Source: Nereocystis luetkeana
Taxonomy: Eukaryota; Sar; Phaeophyceae; Laminariales; Laminariaceae
Length of the DNA: 64,000 nt
Assembly: GCA_031213475.1 (NCBI GenBank)
Contig: JARUPZ010000016.1
Location: forward strand, 3,787,491-3,851,490
Reading direction: 5' to 3'
The position numbers and the translations under genes were made by a program. Below, piece after piece: positions 1 through 11,015 of this stretch. Each line of letters starts with the position of its first letter. The first letter of the stretch is position 1. The notes under the pieces were generated by a model. The model was not told the origin of the DNA and made no database searches. It saw only the letters and a program-made list of their open reading frames with translations.

Positions 1-559
1 ATGAAGGGGATGGTGTTCGCAACAAGGTGGTGTGAGGCTCGAGCCTGTACGAGCAGTGTGCTAGGCCGACCTGCTTGTGTGCCGTGTAGTTTTTTCAGGA
101 CAGTTGTCTTTTCAATAGGCTATCAGACCGACAGCAGGTCGGAGATGGTGGATATCGATACCTCTTATGAGCCACAATGGGTTGGTTCCGGGGTATAGCG
201 ATAGGTATTGAATTTCAACAATAGAACAAGGGAAGCGGCCACAATAGCCTATTGTGCGTCCGATAAGATTGTGAAGGTGTCTAACGATAGTTATCTTGGG
301 CACCAAAATTGTTTGGAAGTAATCCTCAATAATAATAAATTGGAAGTATCGTACGAACATTACCTTTGCATCGCCATCTATCGATACGTATTAATAAAAG
401 CGATAGGTTTGCAGTGATACCGATCGATGCCAATTGGTCAATTCAGTAGGCTTGTAAGGATATCGACCACTAACTATTGCTCAATTAAATAGGTCTGCAA
501 GAGTGTCCATCCATCTATATTGCTTATTATTGAAACTCTTCACGTAGGTTAGTTAGAGT

Positions 560-1245
560 ACTGATATTACCTATATTAATTAAATACATACCAGGTAGGT
601 ATTGACCGACCGTTTTTTGCGTCCCTATCCTACAAACATTATTTAGCCTGTTGCTCCTACACATATTTCACTGAGTCTGTTGGTCAAATAAACTGTACAT
701 ACCAGGTGGATATGAAGCCTGTTGTATCTATTTATCTGAACCTCTGGGCAAAATAGATAGGTAATGATCGGCAATGTCGCATCCATATCTATCCTAAGAA
801 CAATGGTACGTGCCATTTATCTCAACATTGTGGTCAAAGAAGTATGTATCGGTCGACGAAACCTCACACTTATCCTAAGAACAATAGACTATGGCACAAA
901 GTTCTCTGAACATGTTGATCAAATAAGTACGTTTCGGTCGGTACTTCTCTGAACATATTGGGAAATCAGCAGGTAGGTATCAATAGACAATTCCACGTAC
1001 CTATCCCAAGAACAACAGCCTGTTGTACCTATTGCTCTGAACCTACTGGGCAAACAAGTAGATAAGATATCGATAGACAAATCCATATAGACAGCCCACG
1101 AATAATAACCATATAACCTATTCTATATAATATTGCTCTGAACATATTGATCGAATATATAGCTATCGATAGACATTTTTACCTTCCTACTGCAGGGGGC
1201 GATAGGTATCGATGTTCAATACCCCAACCTATTGACAGTCCTATA
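560..1245. repeat. Degenerate tandem array, unit about 70-110 bp
   Basis: Several loosely conserved units follow one another. Each contains a version of CTCTGAACATATTGATCAAA, then a CGATAGAC block, then CCTATCCCAAGAACAA. Units are too diverged for a fixed period. The array is AT-rich and has no supported coding potential. The first 560 bases hold related CGATAGG/CCTATTG words but no gene either. A TACCAGGTA site lies at 589. Confidence 0.5.
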
Positions 1246-1539
1246 GGCATACTCAATAGGCTATTGTTCAGGGTGTTATTTTACGAAGCAAAACATTAAT
1301 AATTGAAGTTCTTTTTGCGAAAACTAATCAACAATATTCAACAAGTTTAAGTTCATCGATTGATCATATCATGATTCTTTTTTAGATATTACGGGGGACA
1401 TAGTTAATAGGACCTATTATGGTATACATAAACACCTACCTGATATATATTTAACAATTTTGACCAACAATAGTTGGTCCTACTAACTATGATCCCCGGT
1501 AATAGTAAATAATCACGGAAACATAATCATGATTGGCCC

Positions 1540-1880
1540 GTAAACGTCGGGGACAGATCTCTGCACATAAATAACATACCGGTCGATGCGATGCACGCGG
1601 TGCCCACGCCTCCACGCTCGCTACCTGTGCCACGTATGAAGCGCACCACCTCCGCCCTGCTTCCGATGTTAAAACCAGATTTCACGAAATACCTGATCCA
1701 GAATAACGAATACATGGCCCGGCGACCGACCGCTGTCCAGGTGCACGCCACGGGCCCTGCCTGTTCGCGTGATCTACCAGTCTGCTAGCACCGTTCCGAG
1801 CGGTATCCACTTGTTACTACCGCAAGCGCGATCAACCAAAGAGTGCCCGCTGCTGTGCTGTCGAAGTGAGCTGCGTACTA
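1540..1880 (+). repeat. Dispersed repeat family X, copy 1
   Basis: About 340 bp aligns, in the same orientation, with 58337-58690. Shared blocks include ATACCGGTCGATGCGATGCA, CTACCAGTCTGC and AAGCGCGATCAACCAAA. Short ORFs run on both strands in both copies but are not conserved in frame, so I treat this as a non-coding mobile or duplicated segment. It abuts the (GTT)n array directly, which could be its 3' tail; the other copy lacks that tail. Confidence 0.7.
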
Positions 1881-2090
<210 letters not shown>

Positions 2091-2850
2091 GCTAGCCTCC
2101 ACTCGTCACTTGCTTGACCCAAGAATTTTGCGATTAATTTTGTTTTTCGTATTCCTCAGTCTCACAGTTTGTGGCCACACATTCATTGTCTCTCCACAGG
2201 CTAAGGAATTGGGACGGGCACTCGGTGTACTACTGATGATGAAGCTGAGTAGGAGTGGCGATTTATGAAGATAGAGACACACACAGAGCAGAGACATTGC
2301 TTGATACAGAAATACAATATCGTCCAAGGGTAAGTGAAAACATATATATATATATATATTTTATGCCTGGACCCACACTCCCCTCCTAATATTTTCTTTT
2401 TGGGCCGGCTGGGGGGGGGGGGGGGTTCTCAAAGCGCACTAGAAATCCTATAGTAACAACGACTCAACACAAACTCATACCAGGTATAAACGGCAAGTCA
2501 CTGGACCTTAAACTGGGGGTTCCTGTCGGGACGAAAGTACCTGAAATGGGTACTACCAGGTCACTTCATCGTTGCTCGGAGCTTTCAGAATTCAGAGATG
2601 AAATAAACAGCACTCTTCGTTGCCTGGTGAAACCTAATCCTAAAATCCATCAGCCTAGGCAACGTAGGTCAGGCAGGTGACTCGCGCTCAGTACGCCACG
2701 AGGCTCTGCTTTGAAAGTATACGTTTGGAGTATAACGCAGCGAGACCAACTGCTTTTTCGAAACCGTCGAAAAAACGCGGCGAGATTGGGTGAGACACAC
2801 GACGTGCGCCCCCCGCTTTTTTTTTCTATATCAACCGCGCGCACACACGC
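2091..2850. other. No gene recognised; (TA)n and poly-G tracts
   Basis: Contains a short (TA)n run near 2343-2360, a poly-G run near 2411-2424 and a TACCAGGTA site at 2478. No ORF here has a recognisable product. Confidence 0.4.
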
Positions 2851-2856
2851 GCACGC

Positions 2857-3120
2857 ATGTATGTATACATCTCCTTCTCGGCTGTGTCGGCCCCCAAAAC
2901 ATACCAATCTAAAATAAGTGGGAATGAACCAAGCTCAAGCAATGTTGCGCCATCATACAGCAGTGATGATGTGGCCTCTTTGCTGGCTGCAAGAATCCTG
3001 AGCTTGGAATGCAAAGTCGTCTTGCACAACCTTTGTGTGCAACCCGCCTTGAAGATAAACGGCCGAACATTGCCTAAGACTCTCCTAAGAGGGGGGGGAA
3101 GAGGTCGGAGGAAAATCTGA
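2857..3120 (+). other. Weak candidate exon or decayed coding segment
   Basis: The open frame contains a stretch of fairly normal composition (YQSKISGNEPSSSNVAPSYS, then SDDVASLLAARILSLECKVV) and ends in a basic tail before a stop at 3118-3120. The upstream part is low complexity. I do not recognise a family and see no strong splice acceptor, so this may be chance. An opposite-strand frame of 120 codons covers the same DNA and is equally unsupported. Confidence 0.2.
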
Positions 3121-3129
3121 GAGGGCTGC

Positions 3130-4620
3130 TCCAAGTTGCTCATTTTTTGTATGTGTTGGTCGTCTGTCTGTGGTCGCCGTTCATGCAAGTAGCGTTCGGT
3201 TGGGTTGTTTTAGACCAGTCAGTGTGGTGGACGGTTCCAAATGATGCATCTACCTCAAAGCGACGGGGCGTCGTACTTTTATCAACAATAAACAAGGCAT
3301 TTTACCGTTTCGGCGCTGGTGTGTTCAAGTTTTATTAAGTAAGATGGAACGAAAAAAACTACCAGGTATTTATTTGTACCAGCCTTTGGCCAGCCAATAG
3401 TTTTGCAAACACCCCGAACAACAAGTAATTAAACAAAGACAAAACAAAGATGAAGCAAATTTTAAACATAACTTCAATACCTCGTAAAACAACCCAACTA
3501 TTGACATATATATACTTCCGTTCCCCTCGCTGCCTCGGCAAGGAATGCTGCGAGGCATGCCCTATCAGGCTAATAGCGAGTGGGGTAGGTCTTTCTGGCG
3601 GGTGTAAGGCCGGACTCACCCTCAAGGAGTGATACCTTCTTGCTGCTGCCTGTGGCCGCGAGGCTCAGGCGGCAGTAGAGTTGGGTCGTACGTGGTGCGT
3701 CAGGCACGGAGACCTACGATTCGCGCGTCTTTTTAGGCAGCTGCGGCAGAGCAGCAATGCTCAATCGGGGGGTCCATGCGCGGAGGCAGGCGCCACCACA
3801 GGCCACACTACGGCACAGTCTATTGCGCCGGTAGGAGGCTGGATTCGACGACGAGGGAGGAGGGAGACTGAGCGTCGACGTGCGGGGAAGAGACGGATTG
3901 ACCTCCCCCTGCGCGAGAATTTTTATTTCCCAGATCAGAACCGCAAGTGCGAGGAGCATTTTGTTTTTCAGGATGACGGAGAAAGGGAAACGACTGGAAG
4001 GGAATGGCAACGAGTGCACGCGCAAAGGAGCGGGTGGATTGGGCCAAGGCGATGATGCGGCCATGAAGAGCGGCAGGAAGACGGTGCATGGAGACCCATG
4101 ATTTGCGCGCACGCTATCATCACGAGAGAAGCAGTCATAGTTTGTTTTTTCCTGGTATTGTTTTTCACGAGGCAGAATAGTATCTACCGGTACTCGTCAC
4201 TGGCCTTCGTAGTTTAACGAGTTGTATACCCTTCATGGGGAATAACCTACGCAATTATCAGGGACGTGGTATCATAACTGTGCTGCACTTTTTTGTGTCA
4301 GACAGTCCAGGAAGAGATGGCGATCGTTGATATTCGTGTGGTAGTAAGGTTCGATTGCTCCTTTTTTCACTGCATATCCGCGAGTCTTCACTCTGACAGC
4401 ACTCCAGATAGCAGGCAGGTGTGTTCCTCTTTCGTTTTCACGACTACCGTGCGTTTCGTACGGTGCAGGCAGCACTTCAGACAGCATCCGCTGTAGTCAG
4501 CAGCCACGAGTTGGTTAGTGGTGGGAACGGGGGTACTCTTCTATATTATAGTTGAGAGGATATACCCGCGGCCATGTTAGTTCAGTTTTGCACATTGGTT
4601 TTATCTTGTGTGCGCTTTTT
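3130..4620. other. No gene recognised; GC-rich block at 3680-4110
   Basis: The 3680-4110 stretch is richer in G and C than its flanks and is open on both strands (124 codons plus, 132 codons minus). Neither protein shows a family motif. TACCAGGTA occurs at 3360. The remainder is AT-rich and empty as far as I can see. Confidence 0.3.
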
Positions 4621-4624
4621 CCGT

Positions 4625-4750
4625 CTCGTGTATTTTGAGGCAGCCGAATTTTTTTTTTTTTTTGTTTTTCGGATCTTCCTAGGGCTCCAGCACCTTTGTG
4701 TGACCACGGACTCCTTCGTCAGAGAGTTAATGTGAGAACAACAACAAACA
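4625..4750 (+). repeat. Short dispersed repeat R2, copy 1, with (AAC)n tail
   Basis: About 120 bp is nearly identical to 6972-7097 (core words GAGGCAGCCGAATTTT, TCTTCCTAGGGCTCCAGCAC, ACGGACTCCTTCGTCAGAGA). It ends with TTAATGTGAGAAC followed by AAC repeats. The LINE family in this window ends in nearly the same word followed by (CA)n, so R2 may be a SINE or the 3' end of a related LINE. Confidence 0.7.
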
Positions 4751-4814
4751 ACAATATACATTAATAATACCAACTAACTGCACACACACGCAAGACATGA
4801 ACAAACGCACAAGC

Positions 4815-5812
4815 CCGACCGAGGGAATGCGGAGAGGGGGGGGAACAGGAGGGGTAGAAGGGAAACGGCGGTAGACGAAAGTAGGAAGGAGATGGCAGAC
4901 AGGGTAGCAAGGCACCAAGTCGACTAGGAAGTAGAATATGACATACTACTATTAATAGTGCTACCAACTGGTGCAGCTGGCTCGAACGTGGTCTTCCCTT
5001 GTCTTCTCTTTTAGTTTTGTTTTTTTTCTTTCTTGAGCTGACTCTCCGTGATTTTCATTTCATTTTTTCTCTTCCTCTTCCTTTTCTGATTGATAAGCCG
5101 TACTCAAGGAGCCGTGTGGCGTGGTTGGAAGACGAACCTGCTCTGCTCGGCTCGTATTGTCTGACGCCAAGGGGCTGGGCATAGTTGACGAACGCAGGGC
5201 GGAGACGGCAGTCTGGGTAGCAAGGTACCAGGCGGATTAGCAGGGAGAACCTGGCTATACTACTCGTACCACAAGCTGCTGCCGCCACCTGGAAGGTGCT
5301 TTGGGCTTTGGTCTGCCTGTTATTTCCCCTTTGTTATTTTTCCTTGTTACTTTCTCCTTGGTTCTTTGTCTTACTCTGTTCACAAGCAGTGGTGTTTTTT
5401 GTTATTTCTTCTTTTTTCCAGCTCGTTCTTTTTCAAGTGTTGGCCACCTCGCCTGCGGGGGGGGGGGCACGACAGATTGTTTCTCTTGGATTTTGCATTC
5501 ATTTTTCTTCTTTTTCTTTTTCGATTTGTCTACCTTGTTTTTGTTTTCTCTTTGATTGTTTCTTTTCGTTTCACTATTTCATAGATTGCGTATGTCGTGC
5601 CTGTCGTATCTAGTATGATGACATGGCTTTGCATTGCCCACTGCAGTTCACACTGCACACGTGGCAACGTAGTATCTCTGTGGCGTAGCTTTGTGACCAC
5701 AGAACTTGTATCTCTTCTAGGATTGAAGAATCGGCACGGACACTGGTTGTGCTGGATGTCGACGGGTAGAAAGAACGGTTTAATGTGAAGAACACACACA
5801 CACGTACCGCCC
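4815..5812 (+). mobile_element. 5'-truncated LINE-A copy (C-terminal codons plus 3' UTR)
   Basis: Aligns along its length with the minus-strand LINE at 15785-17115. It begins inside the last codons of the LINE coding region (the GAGGGAATGCGGAGAG block) and runs through a T-rich 3' UTR with a poly-G tract near 5457-5468. It ends at TTAATGTGAAGAAC plus (CA)n at 5780-5803. 5' truncation with an intact 3' end is the usual product of target-primed reverse transcription. Against the long copy it carries a 6-bp ATTAAT insertion near 4950. Reading frames inside it are fragments without function. Confidence 0.8.
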
Positions 5813-6278
5813 ATATCTATGTAGTATGTAGTAGACGTAGCGTTTCGACAACGTCTTGCTGACCAGCTGGTGTCAACAAGGCTTCAAAATACTTTTCCTT
5901 TGTTCGAGAAAAAATCGTTTTTTGGGGCCGACCGAGGGGGGGGGAGGGTGGCGGGGGGGGGGGGAAGGTGGGTCCCTGGTTCAGGCACTTGCTACCTGCT
6001 GTTCCATTTAGGGTCGATCTTAACGACGATTGTTTTTCAGTTTTTTTTCGGTATTTTCCCGAAATGTTTTCGGAAAAGCCGAAAACCTCCACCCCCGCAA
6101 AACGTCGCCTCGAGGTTTTTTGTGTTTTTCAGGAAATGTAGGCCGTAGAGGATCGGGCAACCCCACCGCTCGAGCTGTGCCACCACTCGCGAGCGCACAG
6201 AGCTGACAGGGGTCGTTCCTAAGGTCACTCGCAAGTCATGGCCGAACGCAGAAGGCGCAATAGCTTTCTGGGCTCTGA
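5813..6278. other. No gene recognised
   Basis: Contains poly-G runs near 5936-5965 and T-rich stretches with a repeated TTTTCGGAAAA-like word. The 92- and 91-codon frames on opposite strands are low complexity. Confidence 0.4.
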
Positions 6279-6617
6279 CCCGTTTTACGGTAGAGGTAGG
6301 ACACTTCCGCTATTTTGTTTCTGAAACCAGGGTTCCTTGACCCCAAGTCGTCTGAATGCCAATCTTGATTTCGAAAAAAACGTTTTGTAGACTTGGCCCA
6401 TGGGATTATTCGCCGCGATGCATTTTGATTTTTGCTGAAGTATGTTTTCGGGTGAGGTATGGAGCTCCTTAACCCCTTAAGAACCGCAGTCCCGTTTGGG
6501 GACAAAACTACTTGAAATTTGACTGGTCTGTCCCCACATATGGGACTGCGGTTCTAAAAGGGTTAATTAAGTGAGGAGCCTCAGAAAAATTAGGGTGAAC
6601 CTCTATCGTAGCACGGG
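6279..6617. mobile_element. Non-autonomous TIR element (family T), copy 1
   Basis: Left end CCCGTTTTACGGTAGAGG (6279-6296) and the complement of right end 6600-6617 (CCCGTGCTACGATAGAGG) match at 15 of 18 positions. The interior matches 28169-28410 in reverse orientation, and that copy has similar ends. No transposase is encoded. This copy is longer because a 98-bp palindromic element has entered it at 6469-6566. I could not define target duplications with confidence, so the superfamily is left open. Confidence 0.6.
6469..6566. mobile_element. 98-bp TTAA-flanked inverted-repeat element (piggyBac-like MITE)
   Basis: Begins TTAACCCC with AAGAACCGCAGTCCC close behind, and ends GGGACTGCGGTTCTAAAAGGGTTAA, so the two arms are near-perfect complements. 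TTAA borders and a first CCC are typical of piggyBac-type insertions. The paralogous TIR element at 28169-28410 has the uninterrupted sequence at the matching point (GGAGCTCC-TCAA-GTGAGGAG when complemented). That gives a natural empty site and confirms an insertion here. Confidence 0.65.
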
Positions 6618-6941
6618 TCCTCTCGTGGCCGAGTTCACAAGGTGACCGTACCGAGGTGGCCGGCCGACTGAGCCCGGGGACAGCAATTAATATAATAGCT
6701 GAGACTTTGTCCTTTTGGGCAAGCGTTGGGCGTTGTTGCGTGACGAGTTGGTGATGGATCTCACTCCCCAAGGCACCGACACCAGATTCAACCCTCGCTG
6801 AATTTGGTGAAGAGAAGAAATTTCAGGAAAAAACGAAATACAAGACGTGTCGTTAATCGACCCTTAGTTTTACCCTCATATGATAGTCGTGTACCATGGT
6901 ATTTGTTTCATTACGAAAAGAAAGGTCGAAACGAAATTACA

Positions 6942-7137
6942 TACCAGGTACCAGGTACCAGTATCAGGTACCTCGTGTATTTTGAGGCAGCCGAATTTTG
7001 GTTTTTTTTTGTTTTTCGGATCTTCCTAGGGCTCCAGCACCTTTATGTGACCACGGACTCCTTCGTCAGAGAGTTAATGTGAGAACAACAACAACAACAA
7101 CAACCTCAGGTACGTACCTGGTACCCGGTACCTGGTA
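6942..7137. repeat. Cluster of TACCWGGTA sites
   Basis: TACCAGGTA occurs at 6942 and 6949 (overlapping by TA), TACCTGGTA at 7115 and 7129, with degenerate ATCAGGTACC and TACCCGGTA words between. The R2 repeat lies between the two pairs. See the finding on TACCWGGTA for the window-wide count. Confidence 0.7.
6972..7097 (+). repeat. Short dispersed repeat R2, copy 2, with (AAC)n tail
   Basis: Near-identical to 4625-4750. It ends TTAATGTGAGAAC (7074-7086) followed by AAC repeats. Immediately downstream comes a TACCTGGTA cluster that copy 1 lacks. Confidence 0.7.
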
Positions 7138-8380
7138 CGTACATGCTCAGAACGTTACATCAGCGGCGGGTTTATTCACAGCAGTTGTTCCTCCGTTAGT
7201 TTGTACCTTGCTGCCACAGGGCCCAAGAGCAACGCATGTACGAGTTGCCTCGCAGAGACAAAGATCGGGTGCATATCGAGCAGTTAGGGGGATAAATCGT
7301 CATGGCTTTGCAACAAAGCGATATCACGATGGCTACATCCGATCACAGCGCAGAAGCAGCCGCAGCCGCAGCCGCAGCCGCAGCAGCAGCGGCAGTTCAA
7401 GGAGCCTCAGGGCGCAGAAAGGCGGGACAGGAAGAAGAGGAAGACCTCATCGCCTCTCCGCCCGGCCTGTGGTGAGCTAAGACAACACTATTATTAATAT
7501 TTGTTCTACATACACCGGTCCAGTCTTTTGGGGCGCTAAAAGGTGTCTTTCCGCCGTATTATACTTGATTTAGACAGTAATCAGGGCGGTCAGTCGAGGG
7601 GGTCAAACCCCGGTCACTCAGATGCACCGCAATTTTCTTTTGAAGCGGGGATGAAAAGTACCTTACATAGCAACACCTACTGAAGTATAAGGACCGTTAG
7701 AGTAGTGATCTTGGTATGTAAGAGATCTTTATATTTCCGGACAAAGTGGTACCAGGTACCCGAGTATTACGGCAACGATTGACATTATACGGTCCGTCGC
7801 AGGGTGATATCATCTTGGACACCACACGCAACACGATCAACCCTCCAAGCTAGCTCCCATCTAGAATGATGCGTACGTAAAACTGCGCGCGCCGCGCATC
7901 CGGCGTCTTGATTTTTGTTATCTCGCCACTGCAGCAGTATTTAATACTAATAGTAACACACAGGGTTGGATGGCGCGGCTCAACATTGTTTTTTTTTTTT
8001 TTTTTTTTTTAATTCGGATTCTGAGCTTTGAACTGTTTCCTTCGCTCCTCGCTCCTCCTGCTGCTGTGAACGCCGAAAAAACTGCACTGCTGTTGCACTG
8101 GTGCTAACGACTGATGAGCACGTCATAGGCTGCCGAGATCGGTGGTGAGGAGACACAGGAAAAAGGCGACCATCATCTGGGTCTCTCTGATGGTAGTTTT
8201 TCTTGCATGTAAGTCGCGGCATCCGACGAACGCGTAGCTGCGCTACTCCTACCTGGTACAATTTATAGTGCTATTATTATACCAAAGTTAGTTGTCTAAA
8301 GCAACTGATGAGTACACTAACAAACAGTAGTCTGTGCTACAATATAGACCGGGAGTTTGCATCAGGTAGAACGTATAATG
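7098..8380. other. No gene recognised; (CAGCCG)n and poly-T tracts
   Basis: A 160-codon plus-strand frame ends at 7480, but it includes a (CAGCCG/CAGCAG)n run at about 7345-7400 and poly-Thr from the (AAC)n tail, so it is low complexity. Poly-T lies near 7987-8010. TACCWGGTA sites occur at 7750 and 8250. Confidence 0.4.
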
Positions 8381-8747
8381 TGTGTGTGTGTTCTTCACAT
8401 TAAACCGTTCTTTCTACCCGTCGACATCCAGCACAACCAGTGTCCGTGCCGATTCTTCAAGCCTATTAATAGAAGAGATACAAGTTCTGTGGTCACAAAG
8501 CTACGCCACAGAGATACTACGTTGCCACGTGTGCAGTGTGAACTGCAGTGGGCAATGCAAAGCCATGTCATCATACTAGATACGACAGGCACGACATACG
8601 CAATCTATGAAATAGTGAAACGAAAAGAAACAATCAAAGAGAAAACAAAAACAAGGTAGACAAATCGAAAAAGAAAAAGAAGAAAAATGAAAGCAAAATC
8701 TAAGAGAAACAATCTGTCGTGCCCCCCCCCCCGCAGGCGAGGTAATA
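8381..8747 (-). mobile_element. 5'-truncated LINE-A copy (3' UTR only)
   Basis: The reverse complement matches the last 370 bp of the copy ending at 5812, from the poly-G tract to the terminal TTAATGTGAAGAAC(CA)n. The poly-G tract marks the truncation point. Compared with that copy it has TATTAATA where the other reads TA (around 8463-8470), a 6-bp insertion. Confidence 0.8.
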
Positions 8748-8784
8748 CGTACCACAATCGTACAAAAATACGTACAGTTATTTC

Positions 8785-9400
8785 AATGGGTTCATTCTTA
8801 TCGGAGAGCGTTTTTTCCATACTTTCCAAAGTGAGGCGTTCAGTCACTATTCGTGAAATTCTCCAGAACCAAAAACGTCAAGTTTAGTTCCTTAATTTGG
8901 AAAAAAAAACAAGAAAATATGGAAGATTGAAAAACTGCGCGAAAAAAATGTTGAAAATTTGGACAAAAATCTCTCCGATAAAGAATGACCTATATATATA
9001 TTCCAAATATTGGAATGTTAACGAACTTGATATTTTTAGTTTTGGAGAATTTCACGAATAGTGACAGAACGCTCCGTATATTGATACATATCTCCACTTG
9101 GGTCATTCTTATCGGAGAGCATTTTTTCCAAATGTATGACATTTTTTTCGCGCAATTTTTCAATCTTCCATATTTCCCTGTTTTTTTTTTTTCCAAAAAT
9201 TGGAATGTCAACGAACTTGATATTTTTGCTTCTTCTGGAGAATTTCACGAATAGTGACAGAACGCCTCCGTATAGTGATACATATCTCCAACTATTTCCT
9301 AACTTTGGAAATTATGGAAAAAACGTTCTCCGATAAGAATGAAACTTATTTCCAAACTTTGGAAATTATGAAAAAACGCTCTCCGATAAGAATGAACCTT
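8785..9400. repeat. Mixed direct and inverted repeat cluster around TATCGGAGAGCG
   Basis: The block TTCATTCTTATCGGAGAGCG recurs forward near 8790 and 9102 and inverted near 8970, 9320 and 9378 (as CTCTCCGATAAGAATGA). A second block (CACGAATAGTGACAGAACGC next to TGGAGAATTT) recurs near 9050 and 9240. Poly-T/poly-A and TTTGGAAA words join them. No coding sequence is supported. A related but weaker pattern lies near 21040-21300. Confidence 0.6.
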
Positions 9401-9747
9401 AGTAGTACTTGTGTCACGTATACGTGCGCGGCCCTCACTTTTTATCCTCGTCTGAGGTGTCAGGTGCTTCAGTTATCCCATGTATTCTTCCACTTCAGAG
9501 TTATTGGAGCCTGTCCTCCGATCACGGACTGGGAGTGGTCGTTTTTTGGTGGACGAGATGGAGGGATGTTGGTTGTAGTAGTCTTCATGAGCGTCATATC
9601 AGTTCTGATTTGTCGTAAGATACTGCCGCGCTTTTGTTCTGGAGACTACTTCACTTTCTGTTATTAGTCGTTTATTAGATAACGCTACACATTGTCGGAT
9701 GGCAAGCATAATAGTAATGTTAAAACTGACTGTAGTTGTGGAGATGA

Positions 9748-9800
9748 TTTAATGTGAGAACAACAACACACTGCAACAGCAACAACAACAACAACAAAAA
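9748..9800 (+). repeat. Isolated LINE/SINE 3' tail motif with (CAA)n
   Basis: TTTAATGTGAGAAC followed by CAACAACA and further CAA repeats. The same terminal word ends R2 and LINE-A copies, so this is likely the last few bases of an extremely truncated retroposon. Confidence 0.5.
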
Positions 9801-9809
9801 CGGGATCTT

Positions 9810-9952
9810 CACGGGTCATCACCCGACCCGCGGTTCGGGTTGAGGTGGTCTTCAAAGTTTCGCGCGTCGGGTCGAATCGGGATGATCAGGAGGTTTAAAA
9901 AAAAACATCTGTCGGACTAGGTCACCCTGACCCGACCCGACCCAACCCGTGA
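9810..9952. mobile_element. Possible short inverted-repeat element with CGGGTC-rich ends
   Basis: Starts CACGGGTCATCACCCGACCCG and ends GACCCGACCCAACCCGTG, giving GC-rich complementary ends about 20 bp long with an AT-rich centre. No clear target duplication is visible and it could simply be a GC-rich palindromic tract. Confidence 0.35.
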
Positions 9953-9954
9953 GA

Positions 9955-10780
9955 ATTGACCTGACGCTGAACATCCCTGAAAAAAACAAGGGATTCACTA
10001 AAAACGGGTACGGCGGGTCCGTTTTGAGTCCAAAATAGGTATAGCCTGGAAGCAAATCGAGAACGCCCTACGAACCATCACCAACAGCCAACGACACATC
10101 GTAGCCTGTTCTGAGGGAGTGTTACCCACGGATACAGCGCTTGCTGCCGGCTAGTTGCTGTATACCTCCATGCATCTAGGGTTAGTTTTGTGGGACCAGG
10201 TCTGCGTAGGACCAGAGTGCCCAGCGGGAACTGTGTACAAGTAGAGTTCCGGTATCAAAAGCGTGGGTTTTGGCCTATTAATAAGAAGAGGTCGGACCTG
10301 GTACTCGTATGAATACTTAGAGTACGGATACTGATAGTATTGTACTTGGTATATATAGTCGTCGTTCGTCATGGGATAGCTGTAGAGTATGAAAGCCCTG
10401 TAACACCCGAAGAGTATTCCCGGAGCTCTGAAGTTTCCCTTGCAGTGCATTGGTTAGGATAACCCATAGAAGAGGAGTGGACGAGCGCCCCAGGAAAGTT
10501 CCTCGGACGAGAGTAGTCTTCACCCGTCGAGCGGACAAAAGAAAAGACACGACAGCAGTGGGCTTGATTCCTTGAATCAAACGATTCGAAAAGAAGTCTC
10601 CTGAACACGAAAAGCTGCCTTCCTATTGATAGCAAGTTCAGATAGTACCTGCATGCGATTCCCTTACCACGATCCTCGGCCTCTACTACTGCGTCCCTGA
10701 ATGTATGTGTAGACGCACGTTGATTCGAAGGTGGTCTTTCTTGGTCTTCTTTTTTAGTTTTTGGGTTTTAGCCTAAATCA
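9955..10780. other. No gene recognised
   Basis: Overlapping minus-strand frames of 99, 87 and 88 codons cover 10151-10635, but none shows a family motif, signal peptide or consistent codon pattern. Confidence 0.35.
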
Positions 10781-10786
10781 GTTGCA

Positions 10787-11015
10787 TACAAAAAACAAGT
10801 ACAAAACACACTACTCCAGGAGCCCTCCTACTGGCCACAGGCTGACATCGTAACCGATTTTGGCTTGAAAAGGCCAAGGCATACATTGCTGTTTCTCATC
10901 CGTCTATGATCGTAGCTTTCAAATGATTTTGGCCAACTTTGAACTAATGATGGGCAGGCCATACGTACACTGTTTTTTTCTCCGCATGCGTCTGCCCTCC
11001 CTCGGTTGATTTTTT
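10787..11015 (+). repeat. Dispersed repeat family Y, copy 1
   Basis: About 225 bp matches the reverse complement of 60745-60965. Shared words include CAGGCTGACATCGTAACCGA, TTTTGGCTTGAAAAGGCCAA and CTCCCTCGGTTGA. The start is close to GTACAAAACACAC, a word also seen near the 5' limit of the LINE at about 20345. Function and class are unknown. Confidence 0.65.

Noticed and set aside
3681..4112. Overlapping GC-rich ORFs on both strands (124 and 132 codons)
   Set aside because: No motif, no consistent frame preference and no splice context; a GC-rich block opens frames on both strands by chance.
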